NCBI GenBank assembly: GCA_009772985.1
Contig: WOUS01000009.1
Span: 34,843-98,842 of the forward strand
Direction of reading: 5' to 3'
Source of the DNA: Anaerolineaceae bacterium
GTDB lineage: Bacteria; Chloroflexota; Anaerolineae; Anaerolineales; Villigracilaceae
DNA length: 64,000 nt
Part shown: positions 59,504-64,000 of the stretch, in pieces
How the letters are laid out: each line of letters begins with the position of its first letter
Position numbering within the stretch: position 1 is the first letter of the stretch
Position numbers and translations under genes: made by a program
Notes under the pieces: generated by a model
Database searches by the model: none
Told to the model about the DNA's origin: nothing
Seen by the model: the letters and a program-made list of their open reading frames with translations, nothing else

Positions 59504-60322
59504 TTACCCCAGCGCCACGTCCAGCAGCATCATAATGGCAAAGCCGAGCATGGCCCCGAACGTGGAGAAGTGCGTATCCTTCCCGGATTGTGACTCGGGG
59601 ATGAGTTCCTCGACCACCACGTAGATCATCGCGCCGGCAGCGAAGGACAGCGCGTAGGGCAGGATGGGGCGCATCGCCAGCACCGCCACCGCCCCCAGCA
59701 CGCCTGCCACCGGCTCGACCAGCCCGGAGGCCTGCCCGTACCAGAAACTTTTCAGGCGGCTCATGCCTTCCCGCCGCAGGGGGACGGCGACCGCCGCGCC
59801 TTCGGGGAAGTTCTGCAGGCCGATGCCGATTGCCAGCGCCACCGCGCCCGCCAGCGCCGCGGACGGGATGCCTGCCGCGACCGCCCCGAATGCCACGCCC
59901 ACCGCCAGCCCCTCCGGGATGTTGTGCAGGGTGATGGCCAGCACCAGCAGGATGCTCCTCTGCCAGGAGGTCTTGATGCCCTCCGCTTCGCTGGTCGGCA
60001 GGCCGAGGTGCAGGTGCGGCAGGACTTTGTCCACGCTCCACAGGAACGCGCCGCCCATCAGGAAACCGATCACGGCCGGCAGCCAGGCGGGGAGATCGCT
60101 GGATTCCCCGGCCAGTTCAATTGCCGGGGCCAGCAGCGACCAGAAACTGGCCGCGATCATCACGCCGGCGGCGAAGCCGAGCATACTGTCGAGCGCCTTG
60201 CGGTTGATTGTTTTGAAGAAAAAGACCATCCCCGCGCCCAGCGCGGTCACGCCCCAGGTGAAGAGCGTTGCCAGCAGGGCCTGGATGATGGGATTGAGAT
60301 TGGTAAACCATTCGAATGACAT
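59504..60322 (-). CDS. ZIP-family metal transporter
   Basis: 272 residues, eight TM segments. TM4/5 metal-binding motifs [14 protein letters not shown] and [18 protein letters not shown] proteins import Zn, Fe or Mn. Start ATG 60322 has GGAGG 5 nt upstream. It is the last gene of the metal operon, separated from the second ZIP gene by a small palindrome. Final gene before a bidirectional terminator. Confidence 0.9.
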   Translation of the reverse strand: MSFEWFTNLNPIIQALLATLFTWGVTALGAGMVFFFKTINRKALDSMLGFAAGVMIAASFWSLLAPAIELAGESSDLPAWLPAVIGFLMGGAFLWSVDKVLPHLHLGLPTSEAEGIKTSWQRSILLVLAITLHNIPEGLAVGVAFGAVAAGIPSAALAGAVALAIGIGLQNFPEGAAVAVPLRREGMSRLKSFWYGQASGLVEPVAGVLGAVAVLAMRPILPYALSFAAGAMIYVVVEELIPESQSGKDTHFSTFGAMLGFAIMMLLDVALG

Positions 60323-60340
60323 GTTGACCTCCAGGTGGCT

Positions 60341-60369
60341 GGTAGGGCAAATTGTCAATTTGCCCCACC
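60341..60369. repeat. palindrome with 1-nt loop between ZIP genes
   Basis: GGTAGGGCAAATTG-T-CAATTTGCCCCACC, one mismatch. It shares its ends with 56079-56105 and its centre with 17568-17586. Confidence 0.65.
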
Positions 60370-60370
60370 G

Positions 60371-61234
60371 TTAAACTCCAAAAATACCCGACAACACAAA
60401 CACAAAAATTGCGCCGAGAATGATACCGATCGCCGTCCAGTGCTGGTGGCCGTGTTCGCGCGCCGCCGGGACAAGCTCATCGAGGGTGATAAAGATCATT
60501 ACGCCGCCGGCGAAGGCCAGCGCGGCCGGCACGAGGTCCCTGAACGCCGAAAGGAAGAAGATTGCCAGCATCGCGCCCACCGGTTCGGTCAGTCCTGAAA
60601 GCAGGGCGATGCGGAACGCGTCCCGCTTGCGCGCCCCGGCCTTGCACAGTGGCAGGGCGGTGGCGATCCCCTCCGGGATGTTGTGCAGGGCTATGGCCAT
60701 GGCGATGAAATAACCGAACTGGGGTTGGTGTGCGTAACTGGCGCCGACCGCGATCCCCTCCGGCATATTGTGGATGGTAATACCGATGGCGATCAGCACC
60801 CCCGTCTTGAGCAGCATCCTGTCCAGCGGCGCGGACGTTTTGCCGAACCAGCCGCGGCGCTGGCGGCGCCCGCGATGTCCATGCCGCCCGGGCGTTTCGG
60901 CGTTGCAATCGCAATCCTCCGGGGAAGATGCTTCGGGCTGCTGCCCGATTCCTTCCTTCTCGCCGAAACGCATGTGCGGGATGAGCATGTCGATTGCCAG
61001 CATGAAAAGCGCCCCGGCGGCGAACCCGAGCGTGGCGGTCAGGTACCCGGCCATTTTCCAGGCCTCGCTGACCAGTTCCATGAACGCCAGGCTGATCATC
61101 ACCCCGGCGGCGATGCCCATCAGCAGCCCAAACGACCGGCGGCCGGGTTTCCGTACGATGGCGATCAGTCCGCCCAGGCCGGTGCCCAGCCCTGCAATTA
61201 CGCTGAGCAGCAAAACATTCCAAACCTGGCTCAT
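60371..61234 (-). CDS. ZIP-family metal transporter with His-rich loop
   Basis: 287 residues, eight TM segments. Between TM3 and TM4 is a variable loop rich in Cys/His/Arg (CDCNAETPGRHGHRGRRQRR), typical metal-sensing loop. Motifs HNMPEGIAVGASYAH and LHNIPEGIATALPL in TM4/5. Start ATG 61234 overlaps the ABC permease stop by 4 nt (ATGA), so it is translated together with it. Probably Zn, Fe or Mn uptake under DtxR control. Confidence 0.9.
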   Translation of the reverse strand: MSQVWNVLLLSVIAGLGTGLGGLIAIVRKPGRRSFGLLMGIAAGVMISLAFMELVSEAWKMAGYLTATLGFAAGALFMLAIDMLIPHMRFGEKEGIGQQPEASSPEDCDCNAETPGRHGHRGRRQRRGWFGKTSAPLDRMLLKTGVLIAIGITIHNMPEGIAVGASYAHQPQFGYFIAMAIALHNIPEGIATALPLCKAGARKRDAFRIALLSGLTEPVGAMLAIFFLSAFRDLVPAALAFAGGVMIFITLDELVPAAREHGHQHWTAIGIILGAIFVFVLSGIFGV

Positions 61235-62091
61235 GTGCTTTTTCGCCCCTGCACCCGCAGTCTCGGCCAGGCCGGCAGGCGCCACGAGCCTTCCCCGCTG
61301 ACCCGGATGTCGCGGCGCAGGAAAAGCGCCCAGGTCAGGGCAACGAAGAACAGTCCAGCGCCGAACAGCCTGAGCAGCCAGTCGCTGTTCAGGCCGTCAA
61401 CGGCATACCCGCTCTGGTAATATTTCATCGGCAGGTAAGCGCTTACTTTTTTGACTGTCTCATCGAACCCGGCCAGCGCATTGATAAAATAACTGCCCAC
61501 CAGCAGGAGGCCGGAGACCAGCGCGGCCATGCTGCGCGAGGGCAGGATCATGCTCAAGAACAGGCTCAGGGACTGGAATAAAAACAGTAGCGCGAAGAGG
61601 GCGATGAATGGGCGGAGCAGTTCGAGGGCCGATAAATTCAGTTCTTCCGAGACGGCCACCCCGCCGATAAAGGCGATCCAGACGATTCCCAGAATGACAG
61701 CCAGCGCGGTTGCAATCGCAGCCACCCGCCCAAGGAAGAAGCGGCTGCGGCTGATCGGGTGGGCAAGCAGCAGGTCCAGGATGCCCGCCTCTTCATCGCC
61801 GAGGAGGAGGCTGCATCCGGAGAGGATGGCATAGATGCCAATGACAACCGGTATGATGGAAAAAAACTCCATCGAGAGATACCCTTGCGGCGAGAATGCG
61901 TTTTCCCCGCCGCCAAAGAAGGCCATCAGTTCGGGAGGGTATTGCGAGATCAGTTGTTCGATCATGGCTCGCTGGTCGGCCAGCGTGTCGTAGAACTGCA
62001 TCAAATAAAAACCCAGCAGGGCCAGGGACAGTCCCCAGCCAAGGATTGCGCCTGTCGAACGGCGCAGCATGTGCAGGATGACGGCGGTCAT
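61231..62091 (-). CDS. ABC-2 type transporter permease
   Basis: 286 residues, six TM segments. The ABC-2 permease pattern with an extracytoplasmic loop after TM1 (LADQRAMIEQLISQYPPELM) and EEAGILDLLLAHPISRSRFF as the coupling helix region. It is the membrane half of the exporter with the ATPase encoded just upstream; both overlaps are 4 nt. Substrate unknown; location in a DtxR operon suggests metal- or siderophore-related or antibiotic-like export. Confidence 0.85.
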   Translation of the reverse strand: MTAVILHMLRRSTGAILGWGLSLALLGFYLMQFYDTLADQRAMIEQLISQYPPELMAFFGGGENAFSPQGYLSMEFFSIIPVVIGIYAILSGCSLLLGDEEAGILDLLLAHPISRSRFFLGRVAAIATALAVILGIVWIAFIGGVAVSEELNLSALELLRPFIALFALLFLFQSLSLFLSMILPSRSMAALVSGLLLVGSYFINALAGFDETVKKVSAYLPMKYYQSGYAVDGLNSDWLLRLFGAGLFFVALTWALFLRRDIRVSGEGSWRLPAWPRLRVQGRKST

Positions 62092-62993
62092 TGCGCCTCC
62101 TTGTCGGCGTAGTAGGCCAGGAAGATTTCTTCCAGCGAGGGTCGTTCCGTCTCGAACTCACAAACCGTGTATTTGGCCAGCGCCTTGAGGAGCGCGTCCA
62201 TCTCGCCTTCGATCTGGATATGAACGGTGTCCCCGTCGGTGTTCAGCACTTTGACCCCGGCGACGTTTTCCAGACTTTCAGCCTGCGCCGGTTTCCCAAA
62301 CCGGACTCTGGCCCGGCGCAGCGCCCGCTTAACCAGCGCTTGCGTCTCGGCGATTTCGACAACCAGCCCCTGGCGGATGATGCCGACCCGTGCGGCCACC
62401 TGTTCCACCTCGCTGATGATGTGCGAGGAGAAAAAGATGGTGGCTCCTGCGCGATTCATTTCATGCAGGAGTTTCAATACCTCCCGCTGCATCAGCGGGT
62501 CGAGACCGGCAGTCGGCTCATCCAGCAGGAGCAATTCGGGCTGGTGCATCAGCGCCTGAACGAGGCCGAATTTTTGCTTGTTGCCCTTCGATAGGTTTTT
62601 GAATTGAGGCTTGAGGTCCAATTCGAGCCGTTTTGCCAGGGTGTGGGCGAATCCCCAATCCACCTTGCCGCCGCGCAGACTGGCCAGGTAGCGCAGCCCG
62701 GCCTCGACCGTCATGTTGCCCTCGAAGGCCAGTTCGCCGGGCAGGTAGCCGGCGCGGGCGCGCACCTGCACCGATTGCCGCTGCGGGTCCAGGCCGAGGA
62801 CGCGGATGGTCCCACCGTTCGGGCGGATCATATCCAGCAGGCAGCGGATGGTGGTGGTCTTCCCGGCTCCGTTCGGGCCGAGGAAGCCGAAGATTTCGCC
62901 GCGGCGGACCTCCAGGTTCACGCCGCGCAGGGCCTTGACCGGGCCGTAGTTCTTGACCAGTCCCTCTGTCAGTATCGCGGTGTTTTGTTCCAT
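62088..62993 (-). CDS. ABC transporter ATPase
   Basis: 301 residues. Walker A FLGPNGAGKTTTIR, Q loop region YLPGELAF, signature LSKGNKQKFG, Walker B LLLLDEPTAGLDPL, H loop SSHIISEV. The C-terminal regulatory part (about 225-300) ends SLEEIFLAYY, typical of ABC-2 exporters. Start ATG 62993 (AAGGA 7 nt upstream). It lies 10 nt after the DtxR-type gene. Confidence 0.92.
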   Translation of the reverse strand: MEQNTAILTEGLVKNYGPVKALRGVNLEVRRGEIFGFLGPNGAGKTTTIRCLLDMIRPNGGTIRVLGLDPQRQSVQVRARAGYLPGELAFEGNMTVEAGLRYLASLRGGKVDWGFAHTLAKRLELDLKPQFKNLSKGNKQKFGLVQALMHQPELLLLDEPTAGLDPLMQREVLKLLHEMNRAGATIFFSSHIISEVEQVAARVGIIRQGLVVEIAETQALVKRALRRARVRFGKPAQAESLENVAGVKVLNTDGDTVHIQIEGEMDALLKALAKYTVCEFETERPSLEEIFLAYYADKEAQ

Positions 62994-63003
62994 AGTCGTT
63001 TCC

Positions 63004-63690
63004 TTATGCCTCCATTGTTTCGACTGTTTCGACAAAAATATGACTGCTGGTGGCCGGATCTATAACGACCGGTTTCTGACCCGTAACCTGCACCGTCAGG
63101 CCGGAATCGAAGGGCGAGACTTCGAGCACGTTCAGTTCTGCTCCCGGCGCCAGCCCCAGACTTTTCAGGCGCTGGAGCAGGGGCGCATCCTCGCAGTCCA
63201 CCCGGCGGACGACGGCGCGTTCCCCGCCGTGCAGACTGCCCAGCGGGACATCGTTGGTGGGCGGCATGACCAACTCAGCAGACGGGATTGGCGCGCCGTG
63301 CGGGTCGCGCACCGGGTGCCCGAGCGCCGCGGCGATGCGCCTCTCGAACTCCTCGGAGATGACGTGTTCCAGTTTGCAGGCTTCCTCGTGGACGGCGTCC
63401 CAGGAATACCCCAGGCTTTCCACCAGCCAGGCTTCGAGCAGGCGGTGGTGGCGCAGGACTTCCAGGGCGGCGCGTTCGCCCTCGGGCGTAAGGTGTGCGC
63501 CCCGGTGCTTCTGGTAGACCACCAGCGGCGGCCGGAGCGCGGCCAGTTTTTGCAACATGCCGGTGACGGAGGGAGCGGCGATGCCCAGCCGCGCCGCCAG
63601 GGCGGTGGTGGAGGCTTTCCCGCCGTCGCTCGTCAGGCCGTAGATGGCCTTCAGGTAATCCTGGATGTTCTGGGTCAGGGGTTCGGTCAT
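63004..63690 (-). CDS. DtxR/MntR-family metal-dependent repressor
   Basis: 228 residues. Winged helix (about 1-65: IQDYLKAIYGLTSDGGKAST, LGIAAPSVTGMLQKL), metal-binding/dimerisation domain (about 70-140: RHHRLLEAWLVESLGYSWD, ACKLEHVISEEFERRIAAAL) with the Glu/His/Cys metal ligands, and an FeoA/SH3-like third domain (about 150-225). With bound Fe or Mn it represses its promoter. It is the first gene of the operon ATPase-permease-ZIP-ZIP. Confidence 0.93.
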   Translation of the reverse strand: MTEPLTQNIQDYLKAIYGLTSDGGKASTTALAARLGIAAPSVTGMLQKLAALRPPLVVYQKHRGAHLTPEGERAALEVLRHHRLLEAWLVESLGYSWDAVHEEACKLEHVISEEFERRIAAALGHPVRDPHGAPIPSAELVMPPTNDVPLGSLHGGERAVVRRVDCEDAPLLQRLKSLGLAPGAELNVLEVSPFDSGLTVQVTGQKPVVIDPATSSHIFVETVETMEA

Positions 63691-63699
63691 AGGCGCAAG

Positions 63700-63725
63700 A
63701 ATAATTTAGGTTAACCTAAATTATT
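63700..63725. promoter_or_regulatory. 26-bp perfect palindromic DtxR-type operator
   Basis: Perfect palindrome with core TTAGGTTAACCTAA flanked by AT arms (AATAATT / AATTATT). The core follows the DtxR/IdeR box TTAGG...CCTAA. It overlaps the -10 box and the expected transcription start of the operon, 10 nt before the repressor's start codon. Confidence 0.88.
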
Positions 63726-63751
63726 GTACGGCAAAAGAAGAGCCGAGTCAA
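63723..63751 (-). promoter_or_regulatory. sigma70-type promoter of the metal operon
   Basis: On the minus strand TTGACT (63751-63746), 17-nt spacer, TACAAT (63728-63723). The operator begins inside the -10 box, so bound repressor blocks polymerase. Confidence 0.8.
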
Positions 63752-63958
63752 GGGGAGACTCGGCTGTAACAAATTGAGGTAATCAGGAGTGGATTTTACT
63801 AGCAACGAAATATGTTTTCACGATGATAGCGCAAGAAGTCTTTGTGTCTTTGTTCCATCCGCAATAACTTCATATCGCAATTTATGCCCAATAGTTGTGA
63901 TGGGCGTTGGTGCATGAAAGGCTAGACAAAAGAGGCGTGACCGTGTAAGTTTGGGTTT
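63752..63958. other. AT-richer gap without recognised gene
   Basis: A hairpin AGCCGAGTC...GACTCGGCT (63741-63765) is followed by about 190 nt clearly poorer in G and C than the rest of the window, with stops in all frames and no recognised gene. It may be the outer part of a mobile element. Confidence 0.4.
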
Positions 63959-64000
63959 ATGCCTAAACAAAAACACACACAGCCACGCCCGAAAACATTA
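63959..64000 (+). CDS. possible gene start, cut by window edge (transposase?)
   Basis: Open frame of 14 codons from ATG 63959 to the edge (MPKQKHTQPRPKTL). Basic, Gln/Pro-rich start in an AT-richer context as in some transposases. Too short to assign. Confidence 0.25.
   Translation, partial: MPKQKHTQPRPKTL

Overview
The window is a GC-rich bacterial chromosome segment with about 58 recognisable protein genes, two tRNA genes, no rRNA, no CRISPR array and no complete insertion sequence. The gene style suggests a member of the Chloroflexota, most likely an Anaerolineae-type organism. The reasons are secreted lipoproteins with Thr/Pro-rich NTPT linkers and PD40 beta-propeller repeats, very large multi-GAF histidine kinases, F420-type and tungsten-aldehyde enzymes, a bacterial Roco protein, and many small palindromic intergenic repeats. 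This assignment is inference from gene content; no 16S or marker tree could be run.

Region 1 (1-17390, all + strand) is a catabolic block. It has four class III aminotransferases (one cut by the window edge, one PatA-like, one GSA-aminomutase-like, one GABA-type), a methylmalonate-semialdehyde-type dehydrogenase, two aldehyde:ferredoxin oxidoreductases of different subfamilies, a saccharopine-dehydrogenase-like oxidoreductase, an APC permease, an SSS symporter, an Lrp/AsnC regulator with an apparently leaderless transcript, and an unexplained metallophosphoesterase plus nucleotidyltransferase-like pair. The simplest reading is uptake of amines or amino acids, transamination to aldehydes, and oxidation to acids with ferredoxin or NAD as acceptor.

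Region 2 (17391-24440) holds tRNA-Thr, a GT4 glycosyltransferase and an accessory island on the minus strand. The island has an AT-richer Roco (LRR-Roc-COR) gene with a truncated Roco N-terminus upstream and an in-frame C-terminal-like tail after its stop. It also has an orphan antitoxin-like gene, a DUF2442 gene sitting exactly between two copies of the end of an NYN-domain gene, and a fragment of an MFS transporter. Region 3 (24441-33600) has an OmpR-type two-component pair, a lipoprotein, a six-GAF histidine kinase, tRNA-Arg, rplS, a PuuD-like amidotransferase and murI.

Region 4 (33615-45204, minus strand) has PhoD-like phosphatase, an F420-type oxidoreductase coupled to a stand-alone EF-Tu-domain-2-like protein, an HD-GYP c-di-GMP phosphodiesterase coupled to a saccharopine-dehydrogenase-like gene, an isoprenylcysteine-methyltransferase-like protein, and a CYTH / HD / small membrane protein / GT39 operon. 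Region 5 (45373-49055, plus) has a second GT39-type gene carrying two in-frame repeat insertions, a CPBP protease, GNAT, ComEA, a methyltransferase remnant and a small membrane protein.

Region 6 (49165-55075, minus) has an unusual four-gene unit (PrsW-type protease with a coiled-coil tail, ParA/MinD ATPase, zinc-binding mini-protein, small protein sharing the PrsW tail motif), then a repeat-rich lipoprotein and an ECF sigma/anti-sigma pair. Region 7 (55229-64000) has a half-length substrate-binding protein, a PD40 lipoprotein, a membrane HAMP-GAF sensor, a small secreted protein, and a metal-homeostasis operon: a DtxR-family repressor, an ABC-2 exporter and ZIP transporters behind a perfect 26-bp palindromic operator. 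The last 40 bases may be the start of another gene, possibly a transposase.

A recurring theme is small hairpin repeats of at least three architectures: palindromes with 1-3 nt loops, double hairpins, and hairpins whose arms are iterated 5-7 nt units. Several provide stop codons or sit inside genes.
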